Assembly: GCA_947589295.1 (NCBI GenBank)
Contig: CANQBZ010000003.1
Span: forward strand, 1 to 64,000
Origin: an uncultured Akkermansia sp.
GTDB taxonomy: Bacteria > Verrucomicrobiota > Verrucomicrobiia > Verrucomicrobiales > Akkermansiaceae
Direction of reading: 5' to 3'
Length of the DNA stretch: 64,000 bases
Numbering within the stretch: position 1 is the first letter of the stretch; every line of letters starts with the position of its first letter. The notes under the pieces are model-generated. The model saw nothing but the letters and a program-made list of their open reading frames with translations. It had not been told where the DNA came from and did no database searches. The translations under genes and the position numbers were made by a program. This document shows positions 18,161 to 25,839 of the stretch, piece by piece.

Positions 18161-20242
18161 TCAGATGTCAGATTTTTTGGGGCGATGGGGTTCCAGCAGG
18201 GTACGGCTGTTGCGCTCACGTGTGCGGGCGTGACGGCGAGCTTTCCGCCGCAGGTAGGCCTGCATCCGGAAGGATGTGCTACCCTCTGCTCTCTTGTACG
18301 TACCATCCGCCTGCATGACAGATGCCTGCGTGTTGTCGCGGAAGCAGGCGTCAAGTATGCTCATGGCATATTGTGCAAGCTTCCTGTTCTCAATGGGCGT
18401 AAGAAGCTCAACGCGGCGATCCAAATTGCGACTCATCCAATCAGCGCTGGAAATAAAGACCAGCGGATCGCCTCCATTGCGAAAGCAAAAGACGCGTGCA
18501 TGCTCCAAGTAACGATCTACAATGCTCACAATCCGAGTGTGCGCACGACCTTCCTCCGTGCTTGGATACCAACAGCAGATGCCGCGGACGTTCAATCGTA
18601 TGTCCACACCTGCTTCTGCTGCCTTCTCAAGCGCATCCATCATCTCCACATCATTCAGCGAATTCATCTTTGCATCAATACCGGCAGCTTCACCGCGCAG
18701 GGCGCGTCTGGTCTCGGCTTCCACCAACTCCAGCAGGCGCGGTTTCATGAGCGCAGGCGAAGGTTGCAGCTTGCGGAAACGACGTATGGCCGTGAGTCCT
18801 GTTACGCTGTTGAAAAATTGTGAAATGTCAGCGCCGATGTCGTCATCCACAGTGAGAAGCGAGATATCTGAGTACAGACGCGCTGTGTCCTCGTTGTAAT
18901 TACCCGTGCCGATGTGACAATATCGCCGCAGCGTCCCATTTTCTCGCCGCACAACGAGCAGGGCCTTGGCATGCGTTTTATAGTCCTTCACGCCGTACAC
19001 TACCTGCACTCCGGCACGCTGCAATTGCTCGGCTTGAGCCAAATTGTGGCCCTCATCAAAACGAGCCTTAAGCTCAACAAGCACGGTCACCTGCTTACCA
19101 AGTTCTGCCGCACGACAAAGCGCTGCAATGAAGCGGGAATTCTGCGCTGTGCGGTAGAGCACTTGTTTGATGGCGAGCACGTGAGAATCTGTCGCAGCCT
19201 CTTCCACAAGTTTCACCACGGGCTCATAACTCTCATACGGCGTGTTGATGAGGATATCCCCCCGGGCGATGTTCTCAAACATCGACACATCCGCATCCAC
19301 GCTGGCCGGATAGCACGGCGACCATGGCTCCACCTTTAACAGCTCATGCCCGGGCTCCTGCGCCATGCGTCCAAAATCCACCATGCGCAGGTATCCCGGC
19401 ACTCGGTAAACGCTTGATTCCTCCGCTTGCAACAGCTCTGCCAACTTTGTCACAAAGCTGTTTGGCACACTTTGGGGTATTTCCAGCCGTACGCAGTCCG
19501 AAAACTTGCGCGCCACAAGCACCTGGCTCATTTCCCATGCAAAATCGCCCCCTTCTTCCTCCTGCACAGCAATATCGCCGTTGCGCGTCACCCGCAGGGC
19601 CGCGCAATGCAGGATATTTTCTCCCTCAAAAAGATGTCCGATGAAATGGGCAGCCAAGTCTTCCAGCAGCACGTAGCCATCCCGCCCTAGACAAGTGGCA
19701 TGAATACGCCGCGGAAGGCAGTTCGGCAGCGTCACCGCTACCATACGACTCTCCGACTTATCAATCGTTGCCAACTCCACACCCAAGATGAGGTCTAAAT
19801 TGGGAAGTATCGGCGGCTTCTCAACATCCAAGGCAAGTGGTGTAAGCAGTGGAGCAATGTCGTGCAAAAAATAGGACTCCAGAGTGCTCCGCTGCCCCTC
19901 GCTGAGCTCGGTCACCGCCTGAGGGGCTACTCCTGCCTCGCACATGAGCGGCAATAACTCATCGTTGAGCAACTCATACTGCTCTTGCACCATCCTTTCA
20001 GCGCGACAACGTATGCGTTCCAACTGCTCACTAGGGGTTAGCCCGGTAGGATCGGGCCTCCCTTTTCCACTGCGAGCCACAAGCATAAGCCCACCCACGC
20101 GCACCTGAAAAAATTCATCCAAATTGCTCGTCGATATGGCCAAAAACTTCAACCTCTCCAACAGAGGCAAATCCCGCCGATGCGCCTCATTTAAGACGCG
20201 TTGGTTAAACTCCAGCCATGATAGTTCGCGATTCAGGTACAT
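18161..20242 (-). CDS. ppk1: Polyphosphate kinase 1
   Basis: Reversibly polymerises ATP gamma-phosphate into inorganic polyphosphate at the inner membrane. The sequence has the N-terminal NRELSWLEFNQRVL block, the nucleotide-binding head domain, and two PLD-like C-terminal domains. His424 (in KTHAKALLVV) and His443 (in CHIGTGNYNEDTARLY) align with E. coli His435 (phospho-histidine) and His454, with the same 19-residue spacing. I chose ATG at 20242 (693 residues). The upstream in-frame ATG at 20281 overlaps the -10 box of a TTGACC-18-TAGAAT promoter and so should not be in the mRNA. DUF805 follows nine bases after the stop. Confidence 0.95.
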   Translation of the reverse strand: MYLNRELSWLEFNQRVLNEAHRRDLPLLERLKFLAISTSNLDEFFQVRVGGLMLVARSGKGRPDPTGLTPSEQLERIRCRAERMVQEQYELLNDELLPLMCEAGVAPQAVTELSEGQRSTLESYFLHDIAPLLTPLALDVEKPPILPNLDLILGVELATIDKSESRMVAVTLPNCLPRRIHATCLGRDGYVLLEDLAAHFIGHLFEGENILHCAALRVTRNGDIAVQEEEGGDFAWEMSQVLVARKFSDCVRLEIPQSVPNSFVTKLAELLQAEESSVYRVPGYLRMVDFGRMAQEPGHELLKVEPWSPCYPASVDADVSMFENIARGDILINTPYESYEPVVKLVEEAATDSHVLAIKQVLYRTAQNSRFIAALCRAAELGKQVTVLVELKARFDEGHNLAQAEQLQRAGVQVVYGVKDYKTHAKALLVVRRENGTLRRYCHIGTGNYNEDTARLYSDISLLTVDDDIGADISQFFNSVTGLTAIRRFRKLQPSPALMKPRLLELVEAETRRALRGEAAGIDAKMNSLNDVEMMDALEKAAEAGVDIRLNVRGICCWYPSTEEGRAHTRIVSIVDRYLEHARVFCFRNGGDPLVFISSADWMSRNLDRRVELLTPIENRKLAQYAMSILDACFRDNTQASVMQADGTYKRAEGSTSFRMQAYLRRKARRHARTRERNSRTLLEPHRPKKSDI

Positions 20243-20279
20243 AGCAACACTGCGGCGCTCACCCGCAACCGCATGGGGC

Positions 20280-20309
20280 ATTCTACCATCCCCCCCCTCC
20301 CCAGGTCAA
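20280..20309 (-). promoter_or_regulatory. Promoter of ppk1
   Basis: Minus strand: TTGACC (20309-20304), 18-base G-rich spacer, TAGAAT (20285-20280). Start of transcription near 20273, giving a leader of about 30 bases to the ATG at 20242. Confidence 0.55.
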
Positions 20310-20340
20310 GCTCGCAACATGCCTCATTCAGGGTCCGCAA

Positions 20341-20414
20341 TCGGACAAAAATAAGTGTACCGAACGTGGAAAAAGGGGGCATGAGATTTATCGTCTGGAC
20401 AAAAATAGTGTACC
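20341..20414 (+). repeat. Two direct copies of an insertion-sequence end
   Basis: Near-identical 21-base segments at 20341-20361 and 20394-20414 share GGACAAAAATA and GTGTACC. The motif resembles the outer ends of integrase-type insertion sequences that precede the transposase start. The second copy lies 12 bases before the transposase fragment at 20426. Tandem copies suggest nested or repeated insertion. Confidence 0.55.
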
Positions 20415-20425
20415 ATCATGTCTGT

Positions 20426-20770
20426 ATGGTAAACACAGACAAAGGCCAAGAAGGTATTGCGAACATCATTGAAGCTCGCAATAAGTACAGAATGCTGCGC
20501 ACTCGCAAGGAGCGAACAGCTTTTATCACGAAAGTAGCAAGGATATTCAAGTACAGTCGCAAGTACGTCATCATGCTGCTGGGGAAGCGTAAGAAGGAGC
20601 GTAAGGGGAGGAGAGGAGCGCCCAGGAAGTTGAAAGAGGCGGACGTGAAAATCATTCGGCAGTTATGGGCGCTATCCGACTATATGAACGCGGAGATGAC
20701 TTTACCATCCGTTCTGCGGAGCGGACGTCAGAGATATGTTTCCACTACGGCTGCGGCAGTTTTTATGTGA
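20426..20770 (+). pseudogene. Truncated integrase-type transposase
   Basis: The first ~85 residues look like the N-terminus of an IS transposase with an HTH region and a following DDE integrase core. The residues run MVNTDKGQEGIANIIEARN... through a basic linker (GKRKKERKGRRGAPRKLKEAD) to IRQLWALSDYMN. A complete enzyme would continue for about 250-300 more residues with the DDE catalytic triad. Here the frame turns into unrelated sequence and stops at 20770. I therefore read it as a decayed 5' fragment. It lies between ppk1 and tRNA-Lys, with IS-end-like repeats just upstream. The family name cannot be fixed without a search. Confidence 0.6.
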
Positions 20771-21019
20771 TGTGATAGAGCCATTCGTTAGGGGGCTGTT
20801 ACAAATCGATCTGAGCCCATTTGGGCAGCATACTCTGGAGGATTTCCGTTTTTGGTCGATAGCCCAGGTTTGTATTCTCCAAATAGCCCTCGGACCACGA
20901 GCGTTTGAAAGTCGCGTAGCAGGGTGCGTTGCGTTTTGTTTCGGTAATGCTCATATAAGTCCGGGAGGAGATCAATCATCGAGGAGATGCGTTGGAGTTT
21001 GTCTATGAGCAAGATGAGC
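20771..21019. other. Decayed spacer between IS remnant and tRNA-Lys
   Basis: A minus-strand open frame (about 20788-21021, TTG start) includes a stretch resembling a helix-turn-helix (KLQRISSMIDLLPDLYEHYR, then TQRTLLRDFQTLVVRG), possibly the start of a lost WYL- or DeoR-like regulator. Its start codon lies in the T-run of the tRNA terminator, it has no ribosome site, and the rest matches nothing I know. I do not call it a gene. Confidence 0.3.
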
Positions 21020-21054
21020 AAAAAAAGAGCCAGGTGCGTTTTCTAAACATACCT
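21020..21054 (-). terminator. Terminator after tRNA-Lys
   Basis: On the minus strand a 10-bp stem (one mismatch, one G-T pair) with a 3-base loop (21054-21032) is followed by GGCTC and seven Ts. It lies eight bases past the tRNA 3' end. Confidence 0.65.
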
Positions 21055-21061
21055 AGCCCTC

Positions 21062-21134
21062 TACGCGAACCGGGACTCGAACCCGGGACCAATAGATTAA
21101 AAGTCTACTGCTCTACCAGCTGAGCTATTCGCGC
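21062..21134 (-). tRNA. tRNA-Lys (anticodon TTT)
   Basis: The 73-base cloverleaf has acceptor stem GCGCGAA/TTCGCGT, D arm GCTCAGCTGGTAGAGC, anticodon loop CTTTTAA with TTT, T arm CCGGG-TTCGAGT-CCCGG and discriminator A. The 3' CCA is not encoded. A terminator follows directly, so it is probably a single-gene transcript. Confidence 0.96.
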
Positions 21135-21249
21135 CTCTATTGGCCGCCCTCAGCAGCCGAGCGAGCATCCTACTGCCTCTACCCATCCTTGTCAAGCGAA
21201 ATTCTTCCTATCCATGCTCAAATTTATCTCTGTCACGAAATGGCACTCC

Positions 21250-22035
21250 CTATATCACCGTCCAGAGGCGACCATTTTGTCCTTGGACAAGATGGATGGG
21301 CAGGCCGTAGGCACGGCGCAGGTTTTCCTCGGTGAGCACGTTTTCACGGGGACCGCGGGCAATCATACGCCCCTCTTGCATGATGATGCCTTGGGAGAAC
21401 TCGGGCAAAATGTCCTCGATACGCTGAGTGATGAAGAGAAGAGTGAGCAGGGGGCGTTGTTCAGCGAGCTTGGCAATAGTACTCAGCAAAAATTCTCGCC
21501 CCGCGATGTCCAAAAACACGCTTGGCTCATCCAATATCATGAGCTCGGGGTCAGTCATGAGTGCGCGGGCAATAAGCACCTTGACTTGCTCGCCGGAGCT
21601 CATGGTCACTACGGTTCGATTTTCCAAGTACGCGGCATTCAAATCGACGAGCAAGCGGCGGGCACGCTCTACCTCATCCTGACGAGGAGTACGAAAAAGT
21701 CCTATGGTACCATCCGGACCGGAGAGCACCATCTCCAACCCTGTCCATTCCCGGTCGCCAAGCCACCTATGCATGAGCGGACTCACCCAGGCGATGCGCT
21801 TGCGCAGCTCCTGCAGATTCACAGCTCCGAAGCGATGACCAAGCACCTGCACCGTAGCCCCAAAAAGGGGCCACGCATACCCCATCAGCATGCGCACTAA
21901 CGTGGTTTTACCCGCACCATTAGCCCCCAAGATAAAACAACGCTCCCCGCGTTGCACTTCCCAGTTGATACCGCGCAGTACCTCGCGACCGGAGAGGTAC
22001 ACGCGCGCATTCTCCACTAGGATGGCCGGGTGCAT
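21250..22035 (-). CDS. Orphan ABC transporter ATP-binding protein
   Basis: The 261-residue single-domain ABC ATPase has Walker A GANGAGKT (37-44), the signature SSGEQ in place of the usual LSGGQ, and Walker B LMILDEPSVFLD. The residue after the last core strand, normally the switch histidine (for example VTHH), is glutamine here (LLFITQRIEDI), so its ATPase behaviour may be altered. No permease or binding protein is adjacent. Overall it resembles the stand-alone ModF/YlmA-like ATPases, whose partners are unclear. It lies downstream of ilvC but a strong terminator separates the two, and no promoter was identified for it. Confidence 0.85.
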   Translation of the reverse strand: MHPAILVENARVYLSGREVLRGINWEVQRGERCFILGANGAGKTTLVRMLMGYAWPLFGATVQVLGHRFGAVNLQELRKRIAWVSPLMHRWLGDREWTGLEMVLSGPDGTIGLFRTPRQDEVERARRLLVDLNAAYLENRTVVTMSSGEQVKVLIARALMTDPELMILDEPSVFLDIAGREFLLSTIAKLAEQRPLLTLLFITQRIEDILPEFSQGIIMQEGRMIARGPRENVLTEENLRRAYGLPIHLVQGQNGRLWTVI

Positions 22036-22040
22036 GAGTC

Positions 22041-22087
22041 AAAAGACGCCCGCGGGCACTCCGTGTCAGGCGTTACCCCGCGGGCGT
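22041..22087 (-). terminator. Terminator after ilvC
   Basis: A perfect 11-bp GC-rich inverted repeat (22077-22087 with 22046-22056) encloses a 20-base loop and is followed on the minus strand by CTTTT. It lies 17 bases after the ilvC stop. Confidence 0.75.
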
Positions 22088-22103
22088 GTATAAGGATATG
22101 GCA

Positions 22104-23084
22104 CTAGTTGCGCTCAAAGAGGGCGCGGATTTTCTTGCCCACCACTTCTGCCGGGTGCTCGGCAAGAGCTGCGCGCTTGGCCTGAAGATTAGGCGCTCCC
22201 TTGGCCGCCTCCTCCATCCACACCCGAGCAAACTCGCCAGACTCAATACGGTTGAGAGATTCTTTCATCTTGGCCTTCACCTCCGGCCCGATAATCTGCG
22301 GGCCATTGTAATACTCGCCGAACTCCGCCGTATTGGAGATAACAGAGTTCATGCGCTGAATCCCGCCGGTGTAGATGAGGTCCACAATGAGTTTGGCTTC
22401 GTGCACACACTCAAAGTAGGCCATCTCGGGCGGGTAACCAGCTTCAATAAGGGTCTCGAAGCCATACTTCATGAGGTCCACCATGCCGCCGCAGAGCACA
22501 TTTTGCTCACCGAAGAGGTCTTCGTAGGTCTCCTGCTCCATCGTACATTCCAGCACGCCGCCGCGAGTCAGCCCTTCAGCCTTGGCTATAGCCAAGGCCA
22601 CTTCACGTGCATGTCCGCTCGGATTTTGGAACACGGCCACCAGTCCGGGACAGCCGAATCCCTCCTCAAACACGCGCCGGACCTCGGTGCCCGGCCCCTT
22701 TGGCGCCACCATGATCACATCCACATCTGCCGGCGGCACTATTGTCTTGAATACGTATGCAAAACCGTGCGAGCAGCACAGTGTCTTGCCAGCCTTCATC
22801 GCCGGGGCAATTTGTTTGGCGTACACTTCTCCATGCTTCTCATCCGGCAACAGCAAGTGTACGATATCGCCTTTCTGTGCCGCCTCATCTACCGGCATCA
22901 CTTCAAATCCATCCTGCACGGCTGCATCCCAGCTTTTGCCGGGGCGCAAACCAATGATGACATGCACCCCGCTGTCACGCATGCAGAGCGCTTGGGCGCG
23001 TCCCTGCGCACCGTAGCCAATTACTGCAACTGTTTTGTCATTCAAAACGCTTACATCGGCGTCCTTGTCGTGAAGTATATCCAT
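22104..23084 (-). CDS. ilvC: Ketol-acid reductoisomerase
   Basis: Second step of valine/isoleucine synthesis: Mg-dependent isomerisation and NADPH reduction of acetolactate or acetohydroxybutyrate. The 326 residues fit class I (short) KARI. Visible features are the nucleotide-binding GYGAQG (23-28), the cofactor loop GLRPGKSW with Arg47, Lys50 and Ser51 suited to the NADPH 2'-phosphate, CCSHGFAY with the active-site His, and the C-terminal knotted domain (EQNVLCGGM, AYFECVHEAKLI). It has its own promoter (TTGACA-17-TAGTCT) with a leader of about 43 bases and its own terminator, so it appears monocistronic. No ilvB or ilvN is nearby. Confidence 0.96.
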   Translation of the reverse strand: MDILHDKDADVSVLNDKTVAVIGYGAQGRAQALCMRDSGVHVIIGLRPGKSWDAAVQDGFEVMPVDEAAQKGDIVHLLLPDEKHGEVYAKQIAPAMKAGKTLCCSHGFAYVFKTIVPPADVDVIMVAPKGPGTEVRRVFEEGFGCPGLVAVFQNPSGHAREVALAIAKAEGLTRGGVLECTMEQETYEDLFGEQNVLCGGMVDLMKYGFETLIEAGYPPEMAYFECVHEAKLIVDLIYTGGIQRMNSVISNTAEFGEYYNGPQIIGPEVKAKMKESLNRIESGEFARVWMEEAAKGAPNLQAKRAALAEHPAEVVGKKIRALFERN

Positions 23085-23133
23085 AGTTCAATCTGGGGTT
23101 GTTAAGCAAGACCTCTCTCCGAGGCTCCCAGAG

Positions 23134-23162
23134 AGACTAGCACCGCATTCCTGCTCTGTCAA
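23134..23162 (-). promoter_or_regulatory. Promoter of ilvC
   Basis: Minus strand: perfect TTGACA (23162-23157), 17-base spacer, TAGTCT (23139-23134). The leader between here and the ATG contains a small CTCTCT/AGAGAG hairpin. Confidence 0.6.
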
Positions 23163-23194
23163 GCCATCATCGCACAAAAAAACACGTTGCATTT

Positions 23195-24646
23195 TCAAAC
23201 CGCAGCCAAATGCCATACAGCGAGTTTGCCGGCTGGGACGCGAAAGGTAGCGTTGCCGGCAGAATCGATGCAGACTTGCTCACCGGGGCAACAACCCGTA
23301 GCTTCCGTCCACACTTCACCTGCGTGGTCAGCGCCCACATTCATCATCTTCTCGCCTTCGTCGGCGTTTGAGACGAGTAGGGCAAGTCCCGACCCGGGAT
23401 GTGCGCCATCTCCTCTGCGCACAAAGCCGACAATATGCGCGTGATCGAAATAATCCCACTGCGCTCCGTAGGCGCATTCGCGGCGTATGCGCAGGAGGGT
23501 ATCTATCACGCCACGGTGCATTGCCTCCTTGCCGCCAATGCCATAATAATCGCCATAAAAAATGCAGGGATAGCCTTCTTTTTGCAGCAGAATAAGACCG
23601 TATGCCGCCGGTTTAAACCAATCCAGAACCGCAGACTCCAGCGCCTGCCCGGGTTGCGAGTCGTGGTTATCCACAAAGGGCACAGCCAATGTGGGGTGAT
23701 TACGCACAAGCGTGTCCTGCATCAAACCGCCCAAGTCGAAATCGGCACCACGCACCGAGGCTTCATGCAATTTGTAGTGGAGCGGCACATCGAAAAGGTC
23801 CAACTGCTCGTGCGTCTCCTGCAAAAAGGCCACCAGATCCTCTTCGCTGTGCTTCCAAAATTCGCCGACGGCGTAGAGCGGGCGGCGGCAATGCTCGCGA
23901 ACACTGTGCATAAAGTGCCGGATGAAAGGGCGGGTGATGTGTTTGACGGCATCCAACCGAAACCCATCCAATTCAAACTCATGTACCACCCAACTTCCCC
24001 ATCGAAGAGTCTCGGCTACCACTTCCGGGTGCCGGTAGTCAATATTGGCAAACATCAGGTAATCGTAGTTCCCCTTTTCATGATCCACCGAGTGACACCA
24101 ATCCTTTCCCTCCCCTTGAATTTTGAAAACTCCGCTTTCCCCATGCCGCGCGTCATAATCCAATCCTGAAAAATGGTACCAGTGCCACTTAAATGGAGAA
24201 TATTTATCTCCTCTTCCCGGAAATGTAAAGTGAGTCCACCCTTCTACCTCATAGGGTTCTCCGATCTCCTCGTAGCGATTCTCCTCATGCACACGCTTTA
24301 CCAGGAAGGTTTCCTTCTCATCCGCTCCGGCCTTGTGGTTAAGTACAGCATCCAGGTACACGCTGATGCCTTGTCCGTGCAGGGCCTTGACAGCTGCTTC
24401 AAACTGGCTCCTTGTACCGTACTTTGTGCGCACAGTGCCCTTTTGGTCAAACTCCCCGAAATCAAACAGGTCGTACGGAGAGTATCCTACACTGTCCTGA
24501 TCCATACTCTTGTAGGCGGGAGGCACCCAAACTGCACTTATTCCTATACTGGCCAAATGCGCAGCATCCTGCGACAACTTCGTCCACAACATTCCGTCAT
24601 TGGGCAGATTCCACTCGAAATATTGCATCATGACTCCATTTTCCAT
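23195..24646 (-). CDS. amyA: Cytoplasmic alpha-amylase (GH13, AmyA type)
   Basis: Endo-acting alpha-1,4-glucan hydrolase. The 483-residue protein follows E. coli cytoplasmic AmyA closely through VWVPPAYKS, YSPYDLFDFGEFDQKG, LNHKAGADEK and LHEAS. The GH13 catalytic residues are present: nucleophile Asp232 (DGFRLDAVKH), acid/base Glu262 (AVGEFWKH) and Asp329 (FVDNHD). There is no signal peptide, so it acts on internal glycogen or imported maltodextrins. I chose ATG at 24646 (MENGVMMQYFEWN) because AmyA proteins begin just there; an upstream in-frame ATG at 24715 adds unrelated residues. It is divergent from argC and no glycogen gene is adjacent. Confidence 0.93.
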   Translation of the reverse strand: MENGVMMQYFEWNLPNDGMLWTKLSQDAAHLASIGISAVWVPPAYKSMDQDSVGYSPYDLFDFGEFDQKGTVRTKYGTRSQFEAAVKALHGQGISVYLDAVLNHKAGADEKETFLVKRVHEENRYEEIGEPYEVEGWTHFTFPGRGDKYSPFKWHWYHFSGLDYDARHGESGVFKIQGEGKDWCHSVDHEKGNYDYLMFANIDYRHPEVVAETLRWGSWVVHEFELDGFRLDAVKHITRPFIRHFMHSVREHCRRPLYAVGEFWKHSEEDLVAFLQETHEQLDLFDVPLHYKLHEASVRGADFDLGGLMQDTLVRNHPTLAVPFVDNHDSQPGQALESAVLDWFKPAAYGLILLQKEGYPCIFYGDYYGIGGKEAMHRGVIDTLLRIRRECAYGAQWDYFDHAHIVGFVRRGDGAHPGSGLALLVSNADEGEKMMNVGADHAGEVWTEATGCCPGEQVCIDSAGNATFRVPAGKLAVWHLAAV

Positions 24647-24728
24647 ATCTCGCCATCGTAGTTCTACCACACGCACCACGCAAGAAAAGTCTCTGCCTGT
24701 TATGCCCATACGCATTCAAACTTTGCTG

Positions 24729-24757
24729 TTGTCAATAGGTGGGTTCCGTGCTAAACT
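24729..24757 (+). promoter_or_regulatory. Promoter of argC operon
   Basis: TTGTCA (24729-24734), 17-base spacer, TAAACT (24752-24757). The -10 ends ten bases before the argC ATG at 24768, predicting a leader of only about four bases. Confidence 0.6.
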
Positions 24758-24767
24758 TGGGGTCATT

Positions 24768-25811
24768 ATGAAGAGGGTCAAAACAGCCGTGGTGGGTGCA
24801 AGCGGATACACGGGGCAGGAACTGCTGCGCATCCTGCTTCTCCACCCAGGAGTGGAACTGGTTTGTGCTACCTCGCGTCAATACGAAGGCAAAACACTCA
24901 GCGATGTTTTTCCCCGCTTTCGTGGGGTGCCAGGGGCCGATCTGAAGTTCTGTGGGGCTTCAGTAGAGAGCATCTTGGGCGCAGCGCCGCAGGCTGCTTT
25001 TTTGGCTTTGCCGCATGGGGTTGCTGTGGAATACGGACGCGCCCTGGTGGAAGCCGGAGTGCGGGTCATTGATTTATCTGCCGATTTTCGTCTGAATGAT
25101 CCTACCGTCTACGAAGAATTTTACGGCAAACCGCACGCTGATGTGCCGCTCATGCAGGAAGCCGTGTACGGCATGCCAGAGTGGCACCACAAGGAAATAG
25201 CGCGCTCTCGCATCGTTGGGTCACCGGGGTGCTATCCTACCAGCATCATCCTGCCGCTCGTCCCCTTGCTGCGCGAGAAACTCATTGAACCAGAAACGAT
25301 CATCGCCAACAGCCTCAGCGGAGTCTCCGGCGCCGGGCGAAAGGCGGATGTAGCCTACCACTTCTGCGAATGCAACGAGAGCATGCGCGCTTACAGCGTG
25401 CCTCGCCACCGCCATCTCTCCGAAATCGAACAGGAACTGTCTGCCGCTGCCGGTTGCCCCTTGCGCATCACCTTTATCCCGCATCTCATGCCGGTGAACA
25501 CAGGCATTCTTACCACGATCACGGCCCGGCTTGCCCCCAACGCATCGCTCCAGCGCATCACTAACTGTCTACAACAAGCCTACGCAACAGCCCCCTTCGT
25601 GCGGCTTCTGGGCGCCGACAAACCAGCCGACACGAAAAATGTGACGCGTACCAACTTTGTGGATATTGGCTGGGCAGTGGATGATCGCACCGGCCGCGTC
25701 ATCCTTATGAGCGCCGAGGACAATGTGGTCAAGGGAGCGGGAGGGCAGGCAGTCCACTCTTTCAACATCATGTTCGATCTGCCGGAAACCACCGGACTCA
25801 TTCTTCTTTGA
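24768..25811 (+). CDS. argC: N-acetyl-gamma-glutamyl-phosphate reductase
   Basis: Third step of arginine synthesis: NADPH reduction of N-acetylglutamyl phosphate to the semialdehyde. The 347-residue protein has the dinucleotide motif VVGASGYTGQELL (8-20) and the active-site Cys155 in GSPGCYPTS, with the expected AVYGMPE and LSGVSGAGRKA blocks. ATG at 24768 begins exactly at the conserved MKRVKTAVVGASG; the open frame extends back to 24600 but that part overlaps amyA antisense and has no family resemblance. It appears to head a plus-strand run continuing with the response regulator, xseB, dxs, recO and DUF5009. No other arg gene is in the window. Confidence 0.95.
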   Translation: MKRVKTAVVGASGYTGQELLRILLLHPGVELVCATSRQYEGKTLSDVFPRFRGVPGADLKFCGASVESILGAAPQAAFLALPHGVAVEYGRALVEAGVRVIDLSADFRLNDPTVYEEFYGKPHADVPLMQEAVYGMPEWHHKEIARSRIVGSPGCYPTSIILPLVPLLREKLIEPETIIANSLSGVSGAGRKADVAYHFCECNESMRAYSVPRHRHLSEIEQELSAAAGCPLRITFIPHLMPVNTGILTTITARLAPNASLQRITNCLQQAYATAPFVRLLGADKPADTKNVTRTNFVDIGWAVDDRTGRVILMSAEDNVVKGAGGQAVHSFNIMFDLPETTGLILL

Positions 25812-25839
25812 TGCCGTAACAACAAGTGCTTGAAACGTC

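Noticed and set aside
20788..21021. Minus-strand frame with an HTH-like stretch
   Set aside because: TTG start lies in the T-run of the tRNA terminator and the sequence stops after 77 codons; at most a gene remnant, so it is only noted in the spacer entry.
22086..23105. 339-codon plus-strand open frame across ilvC
   Set aside because: Exact antisense shadow of the conserved ilvC gene with no recognisable protein pattern.
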